DNA from: Candidatus Nealsonbacteria bacterium RIFCSPLOWO2_01_FULL_38_120
GTDB taxonomy: Bacteria > Patescibacteriota > Minisyncoccia > Minisyncoccales > GWA2-38-27
Assembly (NCBI GenBank): GCA_001821475.1
Contig: MHMF01000043.1
Span: 1-19,943, forward strand
Direction: 5' to 3'
DNA: 19,943 nt
Shown here: positions 7,132-12,474 of the stretch, one piece after another
Position numbering within the stretch: position 1 is the first letter of the stretch
How the letters are laid out: every line of letters starts with the position of its first letter
Notes under the pieces: generated by a model
Seen by the model: only the letters and a program-made list of their open reading frames with translations
Told to the model about the DNA's origin: nothing
Database searches by the model: none
Program-made: the position numbers and the translations under genes

Positions 7132-7168
7132 TACGAAGTTAATTTTTAATTTTCAATTTCTAATTTTT

Positions 7169-7196
7169 ATTAAATGAAATAAATTTTAATTTTCAA
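7169..7196 (-). promoter_or_regulatory. Possible promoter of prsW-hsp20
   Basis: On the minus strand TTGAAA (7191-7196) and TTTAAT (7169-7174) are 16 bases apart, each one mismatch from consensus. The DNA around is AT-rich and repetitive, so chance matches are likely. Confidence 0.35.
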
Positions 7197-7240
7197 ACCG
7201 ATGAAATTGAAAATTAAGTTATTGAAAATTTAATGAGAAT

Positions 7241-7318
7241 TGCCCGCCCGCAACGGCTTCGGTCCGCCAGACGCGTTGACGCGAGTCATGCGGGCTGGCG
7301 TAGCCGATGCGGGCAGGA
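7241..7318. repeat. GC-rich palindromic intergenic repeat
   Basis: A 78-bp GC-rich block in AT-rich DNA between prsW and the end of valS. Outer arms GCCCGCAACGGCT and AGCCGATGCGGGC pair imperfectly, CGCCAG pairs with CTGGCG inside them, and CGCG-TTGA-CGCG sits in the centre. It resembles the REP-like palindromes dispersed in CPR genomes and could end valS transcription. Flanking DNA on both sides carries GAAAATT-type 7-bp repeats (about 7200-7240 and 7320-7340). Confidence 0.7.
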
Positions 7319-7339
7319 ATAATTGAAAATTGAAAATTT

Positions 7340-9610
7340 TCACTTGGGCCATTCTTCAATCGTCAGGCATTTCTTTTTGTTTTCAATGGGTAAGTTCTGG
7401 TATATTTCTTCGGTTATGAATGGCATAAAAGGATGCATAATTTTTAACGAATTTAATAAAACGAAAAAGAGAATTTTTTTCGTTTTTTCGTGTCCCCCCC
7501 CTAATTTTTTCTTTGAAAAACTTGGGAGGGCGAGTTGCTTTTTTGCCGTTTCAATATAATTATCGCAGAAATCATGCCAGAAAAAATCATAAATCGTATG
7601 GGCCGCTTTGCCAAATTCAAAATTATCAATATATTTATCAACTGATCTTATCGTCTTATCTAATTGATTCAAGATTTTTTTATCAGCAATGGTTAAATTT
7701 TTTACCTTTAATTTTGAATTTTTAAATTTGAGATTTGAAATGCTGATTTGTCCACAGACAAATCGACTCGCATTCCATATTTTATTGCAGAATTTTTTCC
7801 CCATAAATATATTATCTTGGCTGAATTTTACATCTTGGTTTCCTGTTATCTGGTAGGCAATGCCGAAACGGGTTGCGTCAGCTCCGAATTCGTTTATCAA
7901 TTCTATCGGGTTAATGCCCGTGCCCAATGATTTTGACATTCTTCGTCCGTCTTTTGTGAGGACAGTAGGGTGAATGTAAACATCTTTAAAAGGGATTTTT
8001 CCTGTGAATTCTATGCCGGAAAAAATCATTCTCCCTACCCATAGATTGATAATATCCCGGGCAGTTGATAAAATATCGGTTGGGTAGAAAGTTTTTAGAT
8101 CTTTTGATTTTTCTGGCCAGCCTAATGTGGCGAATGGCCACAATGCGGAACTAAACCAAGTATCTAGAACATCATTGGATTGTTTCGGTTTGCAGTTTTC
8201 GCATATAGGACACTTTTCCGGCTTCCCTAAATTAATAAAATATCCTTCCTTGAGATTGGAAATTGGAAATTGGAAATTGGAAATTTTTTCAGTTTGGCAT
8301 TGCCAAGCTGGAAGCTTGTGTCCCCACCAGAGTTGGCGGGAAATGCACCAGTCTTTTACATTTTTCAACCAATCAAAATAGGGCTTTTCAAAATTTTTGG
8401 GATGGAATTTTATTTTTTTATTTTTGACCGGTTTCATTGCAAGATTAGCCAGCTCCTCCATTTTTAAGAACCATTGCAAGGACGGAATTAATTCAACGAC
8501 AGATCCGCATCTATAGCACCTCGGAATTTGGTGGATGCATTCCTCAGTTTTTTCCAGAAGTCCTGAATTTTTCAAATCTTCAACTATTCTTTGGCGGGCG
8601 TCTAATGTCTTTAATCCTTGATAGTCAAGGGGCGCTTCTTGCGCTATCTGTCCTCTTTCGTTGATAATTTTTATTGATTTTAAATTGTGGTTCAGGGCTA
8701 TTTGATAATCAGTAAGGTCGTGAGCAGGCGTTATTTTTACAGCTCCGGTTCCGAAATTAATATCAACAAGCCGGTCGGCGACTATTGTAATTTCCCTGTT
8801 GCATAAAGGCAGAATAACTTTTTCTCCAACTAAATTTTTATACCTTTCGTCTTTTGGGTTAACCGCGACAGCTGTGTCTCCCAACATTGTTTCTGGCCGC
8901 GTAGTGGCAACCGTAATATAGTTTTGAATTTGGGGTTTGAGGTTTGGAGTTTGATTGGTTGTTGGGGTTTGAGGTTTGGGATTTTTCGCTATAGGGTATT
9001 TTATAAACCATAAATTGCTTTTTTCTTCTTTGTATTCCAGCTCCAAGTCAGACAAACTTGTTCCGCATCGCGAACACCAATTCACAATTTTTTCTCCGCG
9101 GTAAATCCATCCTTTTTTATAATAATGAGCGAATGTTTCCCGCACTGCCTGGGAATAACTTTCATCCATAGTAAATCTGGATCGCGACCAGTCGCAAGAA
9201 GAGCCGATTTTTTTGAATTGATTTAAGATAATTTTTCCATATTGATTTTTCCATTTCCAAACCTCTTCAATAAATTTTTCTTTGCCAAGGTCAAAACGGG
9301 TTTTTCCTTCTTTTCTTAATTTTTTTTCCACCACATTTTGAGCGGCAATGCCGGCGTGATCTGCGCCGGGTAGCCATAATGTTTTGAATCCCTGCATCCT
9401 TTTCCGTCGGATTAAAATATCCTGAACAGTGGCATTTAAGGCGTGGCCCATATGCAGTTCTCCTGTAATATTCGGCGGAGGAATGGCAATGCTGTATGGT
9501 TTTTTATGGCGGCGGGGCAATTTATCCGGATTAAAAAACCCGCTCTCTGTCCAAAGATGATAAATCTTATCTTCAACTTCTTTTGGATTGTAAGATGTAG
9601 GGGTCTCCAT
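7340..9610 (-). CDS. valS: Valyl-tRNA synthetase
   Basis: The enzyme attaches valine to tRNA-Val and proofreads threonine. Class I motifs are clear: PPPNITGELHMGH (HIGH box, residues 44-56) and DGRRMSKS (KMSKS box, near 554-561). The CP1 editing domain starts at YITVATTRPETMLGDTAV (231-248). Paired cysteines (CSRC 179-182, CYRC 365-368, CPIC and ENC near 467-473) suggest zinc knuckles. At 756 residues it is shorter than typical ~880-950, lacking the C-terminal tRNA-binding coiled coil, as common in CPR. Four segments look like added DNA in frame (residues 209-230, 441-455, 621-638, 694-709). ATG 9610 lies only 8 bases from a good -10 box, suggesting little or no leader. It follows tsaD on the same strand. 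Confidence 0.95.
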   Translation of the reverse strand: METPTSYNPKEVEDKIYHLWTESGFFNPDKLPRRHKKPYSIAIPPPNITGELHMGHALNATVQDILIRRKRMQGFKTLWLPGADHAGIAAQNVVEKKLRKEGKTRFDLGKEKFIEEVWKWKNQYGKIILNQFKKIGSSCDWSRSRFTMDESYSQAVRETFAHYYKKGWIYRGEKIVNWCSRCGTSLSDLELEYKEEKSNLWFIKYPIAKNPKPQTPTTNQTPNLKPQIQNYITVATTRPETMLGDTAVAVNPKDERYKNLVGEKVILPLCNREITIVADRLVDINFGTGAVKITPAHDLTDYQIALNHNLKSIKIINERGQIAQEAPLDYQGLKTLDARQRIVEDLKNSGLLEKTEECIHQIPRCYRCGSVVELIPSLQWFLKMEELANLAMKPVKNKKIKFHPKNFEKPYFDWLKNVKDWCISRQLWWGHKLPAWQCQTEKISNFQFPISNLKEGYFINLGKPEKCPICENCKPKQSNDVLDTWFSSALWPFATLGWPEKSKDLKTFYPTDILSTARDIINLWVGRMIFSGIEFTGKIPFKDVYIHPTVLTKDGRRMSKSLGTGINPIELINEFGADATRFGIAYQITGNQDVKFSQDNIFMGKKFCNKIWNASRFVCGQISISNLKFKNSKLKVKNLTIADKKILNQLDKTIRSVDKYIDNFEFGKAAHTIYDFFWHDFCDNYIETAKKQLALPSFSKKKLGGGHEKTKKILFFVLLNSLKIMHPFMPFITEEIYQNLPIENKKKCLTIEEWPK
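7484..7531 (-). repeat. Hairpin-like insert in valS
   Basis: A C-rich arm plus TAATTTTTTC faces GAAAAACTT plus GGGAGGG across TTT, giving an AT-rich stem with a GC cap. It encodes residues about 694-709, rich in Ser, Lys and Gly, between conserved helices of the anticodon-binding domain. It includes a run of eight C at 7494-7501. Confidence 0.55.
7697..7750 (-). repeat. 7-bp-period AT-rich insert in valS
   Basis: AAATTTGA/GAATTTT-like heptads encode residues 621-638 (SISNLKFKNSKLKVKN), unlike conserved ValRS sequence. Similar heptads occur in the intergenic DNA at 7140-7340. Confidence 0.5.
8246..8290 (-). repeat. Tandem 7-bp repeat inside valS
   Basis: GGAAATT is repeated about four times in tandem (8260-8286), encoding NFQFPISNL-type residues 441-455. 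Every three heptads make 21 bases and so keep the frame. Confidence 0.65.
8921..8986 (-). repeat. In-frame low-complexity insert in valS
   Basis: GTTTG/GGTTTGG-type repeats encode Pro/Asn/Gln-rich residues 209-230, placed just before the CP1 motif YITVATTRPETM. The DNA resembles the tsaD insert at 10264-10329, sharing the TTTG-TTGGTT-TTGG pattern on the same strand. Confidence 0.6.
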
Positions 9611-9617
9611 ATATTTT

Positions 9618-9626
9618 ATTCTAACA
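9618..9626 (-). promoter_or_regulatory. Extended -10 element before valS
   Basis: On the minus strand TGTTAGAAT is an extended -10 box that ends 8 bases before the valS ATG at 9610. This predicts a nearly leaderless mRNA. No convincing -35 box is seen. Confidence 0.4.
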
Positions 9627-9675
9627 CAGATAATTTTGAATTTCTATTTGTATTTTTGAATTTCAAATGTAAATT

Positions 9676-9719
9676 GGTCGGTTATAAAAATCCGCGATCG
9701 CGGATTTTTATAACCGACC
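9676..9719. terminator. Perfect 44-bp palindrome, likely bidirectional terminator
   Basis: Both 22-base arms match perfectly and meet at CGATCG. The centre CCGCGATCGCGG is followed by ATTTTTATAACC on either strand, so a hairpin plus T5 forms in both directions. It lies 17 bases after the tsaD stop and 66 bases upstream of the valS -10 region end. It probably ends tsaD transcription or acts as a dispersed repeat. Confidence 0.8.
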
Positions 9720-9735
9720 TGTTTTTGGGCATTAT

Positions 9736-11112
9736 TTATCCAATTCTCAAATTTGCGTCCGCTTTAATTTTTTGCCATGGCTTTATCTTCTTTTTTAGCC
9801 AGCTAAAATATCCAGCCACCCCTATCATTGCCCCGTTGTCAGCACATAAATTTTTCAGAGGAGCTAAAAGATTTAATTCGTTGCCTTCCCTACCCTTTCT
9901 CCTCAGCGAAGCCTTGGATGAGTGGGGGGAGGATTGATAAGGGGGATAGTTTGTTGCATAGAGTTCGTGATTTAAGTTTTCTTTTTGGATTTTTTGAAGA
10001 AATTGCTTCCGCAGTTCTTCGTTGGCTGAAACGCCTCCTCCCAAAATAATGGTTTTAATATTATAGTCCTTTGCGGCTTTAATGGTTTTTTTGATTAAAA
10101 CATCAATTATCGCTTGCTGGATTTCGCGCGACATTTCTATTAGATAATTTTTGTCTTTTTTAACATAATCCGGCTGGCTTTTGAAATTACATAACACAGC
10201 GGTTTTTAGCCCGGAAAAACTGAAATCATAGTCCTTTGTATTTAACATCGGTCGAGGCAGTTTAACGCCGAATTTAGAAATTAGGGTTTGAAAATTGGGG
10301 TTTGTTTGGTTATTGGTTATTGGCGCTTGGGATTTCCATTGCAGGGCAATCTCTGCAATGGCTGGCCCTCCAGGGTAGCCGATGCCTAAAATTTTTGCGG
10401 TTTTGTCAAAACATTCTCCGGCGGCGTCGTCTCTTGTTTCTCCTAAAATTTCGTATTTGCCGAAATTTTTCATCAATATAATCTGCGTATGCCCTCCGCT
10501 TACAACCAAAGCAACAGCTGGAAATAATTTGTGTGCCCGTCGGATAGGCGCAAGCCGTGTGCCTATCTGGTAGGCACACAACCAATTAGCGAGAATATGG
10601 GCTTCAATGTGATTTACTGGAATAATTGGCAATCCCCAATAAAAAGACAGGGCTTTAGCGAAATTTACGCCTTGCCATAAGCAGGGTTCCAATCCGGGCC
10701 CTACGGTTACGGCAATCAAGTCCACTTTCGGTTTGTCATATTTTTCCAAAAATTTTATTATATCATCGTAAAGATTTTTTTCCCTCGCCAAAATTTCGTT
10801 TAAAATTTTTAGTTTTGTCGGGGAGGTCGCCCCCATCCCTCCTCCCCTCCGATGACCATCGGAAGAGAGGATTGAGGAGGAGGAGAAAAGCAGCCCTGCT
10901 TTTTTTAGGGCTTCTTTTAAGGTTGGCGCAAGATTTTTTTGATGTTCTCTTTTTGCCAGCGACGGAAACACTCCTCCCCATTTTTTATGAATTTCCACTT
11001 GCGAAGACACGACATTGGACAAAATATTAAAGTAGGGCTGTTTTTGCCCTTTGATTTCAATAACCGCAACGCCAGTATCATCACAACTTGTTTCAATAGC
11101 TAAAATTTTCAT
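9736..11112 (-). CDS. tsaD: tRNA N6-threonylcarbamoyladenosine synthase TsaD
   Basis: TsaD (Kae1/Gcp) transfers the threonylcarbamoyl group to A37 of ANN-decoding tRNAs. Motifs in order: ILAIETSCDDTGVAV (3-17), SLAKREHQKN, NHIEAH (167-172, the metal-binding HxxxH), SGGHTQ (205-210), DDAAGECFDK, GYPGGP, SFSGLKTA, LGGGVSAN and CADNGAMI. The core looks complete. The usual length is about 340-380; here it is 458 because four segments that do not match the family lie between conserved blocks: residues 74-102, 178-195, 262-283 and 391-413. At least the second is encoded by a perfect-looking hairpin element. No partner genes (tsaB, tsaE, tsaC) are in the window. The frame is intact throughout, so a functional protein with surface loops is plausible. 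Confidence 0.95.
   Translation of the reverse strand: MKILAIETSCDDTGVAVIEIKGQKQPYFNILSNVVSSQVEIHKKWGGVFPSLAKREHQKNLAPTLKEALKKAGLLFSSSSILSSDGHRRGGGMGATSPTKLKILNEILAREKNLYDDIIKFLEKYDKPKVDLIAVTVGPGLEPCLWQGVNFAKALSFYWGLPIIPVNHIEAHILANWLCAYQIGTRLAPIRRAHKLFPAVALVVSGGHTQIILMKNFGKYEILGETRDDAAGECFDKTAKILGIGYPGGPAIAEIALQWKSQAPITNNQTNPNFQTLISKFGVKLPRPMLNTKDYDFSFSGLKTAVLCNFKSQPDYVKKDKNYLIEMSREIQQAIIDVLIKKTIKAAKDYNIKTIILGGGVSANEELRKQFLQKIQKENLNHELYATNYPPYQSSPHSSKASLRRKGREGNELNLLAPLKNLCADNGAMIGVAGYFSWLKKKIKPWQKIKADANLRIG
9874..9942 (-). repeat. In-frame GC-rich insert near the 3' end of tsaD
   Basis: Encodes residues 391-413 (SSPHSSKASLRRKGREG and flanks) between YPP and LLAPLKNLCADN, which are nearly adjacent in typical TsaD proteins. 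It carries CTCCTC and GGGGGGAGGATTG arms that resemble the insert at 10807-10893. Confidence 0.5.
10264..10329 (-). repeat. In-frame low-complexity insert in tsaD
   Basis: Encodes residues 262-283 (Asn/Gln/Thr-rich) just before the conserved LPRPM. The DNA has GGGTTTG, TTGGTT and TTGG steps like the valS insert at 8921-8986. Confidence 0.6.
10529..10581 (-). repeat. 53-bp hairpin element inserted in frame in tsaD
   Basis: Outer arms TTGTGTGCC (10529-10537) and GGCACACAA (10573-10581) are perfect. Inner arms GATAGGCGCA (10543-10552) and TGTGCCTATC (10558-10567) match in 9 of 10. It encodes residues 178-195 (AYQIGTRLAPIRRAHK) between HILANW and FPAVALVVSGGHTQ, where typical TsaD proteins have only a few residues. 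Confidence 0.8.
10807..10893 (-). repeat. In-frame palindromic insert near the 5' end of tsaD
   Basis: TCCGATG-AC-CATCGGA sits at the centre of wider CCTCCTC / GAGGAGG arms. Encodes residues 74-102 (Ser/Gly/Arg-rich) after LKEALKKAG. Confidence 0.6.
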
Positions 11113-11135
11113 TATATTATATTATCCTGTTTTGA

Positions 11136-11141
11136 ATTATA
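11136..11141 (-). promoter_or_regulatory. Candidate -10 box of tsaD
   Basis: A perfect TATAAT on the minus strand, 24 bases before the tsaD ATG. No good -35 box lies at 16-18 bases. TTGAATTA/TAATTCAA arms (11132-11139 and 11153-11160) overlap the site. Confidence 0.4.
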
Positions 11142-11161
11142 AATGTATTTCGTAATTCAAG

Positions 11162-11209
11162 TTATTCTATCTTAAAGTTTGCCTTTTTTCAAATTTTAAG
11201 ATAGAATAA
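11162..11209. repeat. AT-rich inverted repeat upstream of tsaD
   Basis: Perfect 15-bp arms (11162-11176 and 11195-11209, TTATTCTATCTTAAA and its complement) enclose an 18-base loop. It lies between tsaD and tRNA-Glu, which are divergent. It could be a regulatory site or another dispersed hairpin. Confidence 0.65.
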
Positions 11210-11242
11210 TTTTACTTTTAACTATTTTTAAGAGAATATGGC

Positions 11243-11315
11243 TCTATGCAAAAATTTTCCAAAGAAAATTTTTGTCCGGCTCGGCAAAGATTTTATTTAA
11301 AAAATTTTTGTATAG
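11243..11315. repeat. AT-rich double-hairpin element before tRNA-Glu
   Basis: CAAAAATTTTC-caaa-GAAAATTTTTG (11249-11274) is a perfect 11-bp stem. Outer CTATGCAAAAATTT and AAATTTTTGTATAG also pair across the block. It ends directly at the tRNA and resembles the clusters at 12166-12247 and 16246-16373. Confidence 0.6.
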
Positions 11316-11387
11316 GGCGCCATCGTCTAACGGTTAGGACACCGCCCCTTCAAGGCGGTAATACGGGTCCGACTCCCGTTGGCGCCG
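11316..11387 (+). tRNA. tRNA-Glu (anticodon TTC), with C33 and C55
   Basis: A 72-base cloverleaf: acceptor stem GGCGCCA / TGGCGCC, D arm GTCTAACGGTTAGGAC, anticodon stem CCGCC / GGCGG with loop CCTTCAA, and T stem ACGGG / CCCGT with loop TCCGACT. Anticodon TTC (11349-11351) and discriminator G73 fit tRNA-Glu. CCA is not encoded. Two near-universal uridines are C: position 33 (11348) and position 55 (11369). All stems pair fully. It may be a functional variant, a tRNA-like pseudogene, or a read error. Confidence 0.85.
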
Positions 11388-11390
11388 CTA

Positions 11391-11419
11391 TTGACAAAGT
11401 TAGTGAAGAGGTGTATAAT
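11391..11419 (+). promoter_or_regulatory. Perfect consensus sigma70 promoter
   Basis: TTGACA (11391-11396) and TATAAT (11414-11419) are both perfect and 17 bases apart. It starts 4 bases after the tRNA-Glu end and drives the secreted DSFSY protein gene, with a leader of about 55 bases. Confidence 0.85.
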
Positions 11420-11466
11420 AGAAGCAGTGAAAATGAAGTAGTTTTTTTAATAAGGGCTTTCTCTTG

Positions 11467-11473
11467 AAAGGAG
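11467..11473 (+). promoter_or_regulatory. Strong ribosome binding site
   Basis: AAAGGAG lies 6 bases before ATG 11480 and fixes that start. Most other genes here lack such a site, so this one stands out. Confidence 0.8.
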
Positions 11474-11479
11474 AATACT

Positions 11480-12160
11480 ATGAAACGGTTAGCTGAAATG
11501 TTGGTAATTGTGTTGGTGGTGGCGTCGGCGCAGGCGCAGAATCGGCCCGTAAGGGGCGGCGCGAGCGGGAGGGATGATAGTTTTTCTTATCATCCGGTAG
11601 GCAGTCCGTCTCATCGGCAGGTTGGACACGATAACAGTTTTTCGTATCGCGTCGCGTCTCGTCCTGTCGTAGTCAGGCGCGATAGTTTTTCTTACAGCCC
11701 AGTGGTGGTTGTTGACCATAGCTTTGATTATGGCTATGGTCGTAGCTACGGTTATGGTAATTCGTATTACTATAACCGGAGTGGAATTGACTATCGCGAC
11801 GAGGCAAACGGGTTATCGTTGTCTTCAACGGGTTTGTTTGAGACAATGATTGTCAGCAAGAAACTGGACCGGGCGTTGGATATCGCCGAAGCGAAAGCCG
11901 AAGCGGACCGCCGTCGGGAGGATAGCTACGCCGCGGAAGCTGAGTTTCAGCAGTTGAACGCGCTTGCCCGGGATATCAAAACCCGGCAGGAAGCGAAGCA
12001 ACAAGGCTCTATTGAGACGCTCGCTCAGGAAAACGAGCAACTCAAACAGGAGCTACTGTTGAAGCGGCGGGAGTTGGAACTGAAGGCGGAGAACCAGAAG
12101 CTCAAGGATGAGCTCAAAAAACTGGAAGCTCCGGCTCAAAGTAAGGGGTGTGGTCAATAG
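11480..12160 (+). CDS. Secreted DSFSY-repeat protein with C-terminal coiled coil
   Basis: The 226-residue product has a signal peptide (residues 1-20, ending ASAQAQ). Four spaced repeats follow: DSFSY (33-37), NSFSY (52-56), DSFSY (68-72) and HSFDY (80-84). A Tyr/Gly-rich stretch (84-98) comes next. Residues about 125-216 are a charged Ala/Glu/Lys/Leu-rich helix with heptad character (ENEQLKQELLLKRRELE), ending in SKGCGQ. I do not recognise the family. The DNA is visibly richer in G and C than its neighbours, uses GCG, CGG and CGC codons, and has a perfect promoter, strong Shine-Dalgarno site and strong terminator. This points to recent transfer or to a highly expressed surface protein. It could be an adhesive or structural protein; no function can be assigned. 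Confidence 0.9.
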   Translation: MKRLAEMLVIVLVVASAQAQNRPVRGGASGRDDSFSYHPVGSPSHRQVGHDNSFSYRVASRPVVVRRDSFSYSPVVVVDHSFDYGYGRSYGYGNSYYYNRSGIDYRDEANGLSLSSTGLFETMIVSKKLDRALDIAEAKAEADRRREDSYAAEAEFQQLNALARDIKTRQEAKQQGSIETLAQENEQLKQELLLKRRELELKAENQKLKDELKKLEAPAQSKGCGQ

Positions 12161-12165
12161 GAAGC

Positions 12166-12247
12166 GTAGCGTAATAAAATTTTGCTGCGGCAAAATTTTA
12201 AACGCTACTGAGACGTTTAAATTTTCGGATAAAATTTATTACGTCTC
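12166..12247. repeat. Two tandem AT-rich hairpins with GC caps
   Basis: Hairpin one: GTAGCGT...TAAAATTTTGC-tgcg-GCAAAATTTTA...ACGCTAC (12166-12208). Hairpin two: GAGACGT (12210-12216) with ACGTCTC (12241-12247) around AAATTTT/AAAATTT. They lie between the DSFSY gene and its terminator, as if inserted. The second half shares GTTTAAATT...AATTTATTAC with 16353-16372. Confidence 0.75.
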
Positions 12248-12260
12248 GCAATCCCACCCC

Positions 12261-12296
12261 AAGGCAGTCGTCTTATGAGACTGCCTTCTTTTTTTT
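12261..12296 (+). terminator. Strong intrinsic terminator
   Basis: AAGGCAGTC and GACTGCCTT form a perfect 9-bp stem with a 9-base loop, followed by C and eight T. It ends transcription of the DSFSY gene. Confidence 0.9.
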
Positions 12297-12404
12297 GTAA
12301 AACAAAGTTTTTTTAGATAAAAATTTTTACGCGCTGGAGTATGAAAATTTTATGCCATTTCATGTTTACTTTGAATTTACTTTGAAATACGAAATACCCA
12401 ATAA

Positions 12405-12450
12405 AAAGCGGCGTAATATTCGCACGATCGTGGTTATATTCCGCCGCTTT
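12405..12450. terminator. Hairpin in the leader of the glycosyltransferase gene
   Basis: AAAGCGGCG and CGCCGCTTT pair, with AATAT/ATATT and a central CACGATCGTG inside. GTCTTTTTG follows on the plus strand and TTTTTATT on the minus strand. No minus-strand gene needs it, so it may be an attenuator or a dispersed repeat. The rest of 12297-12474 shows no gene. Confidence 0.45.
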
Positions 12451-12474
12451 GTCTTTTTGCCAAATTAGAGTAAT

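Noticed and set aside
7484..7531. Frameshift in valS at the run of eight C
   Set aside because: The frame continues correctly into the conserved MPFITEEIYQNLP at the C-terminus.
8246..8290. Short CRISPR-like array
   Set aside because: The units are 7-bp tandem repeats without spacers and lie inside valS.
11391..12300. Phage-type insertion at the tRNA-Glu 3' end
   Set aside because: The cassette starts directly after the tRNA, but no repeated tRNA end or integrase is found.
12297..12474. Riboswitch or small RNA gene before the glycosyltransferase
   Set aside because: Only one GC-capped hairpin is visible and no known riboswitch core was recognised.
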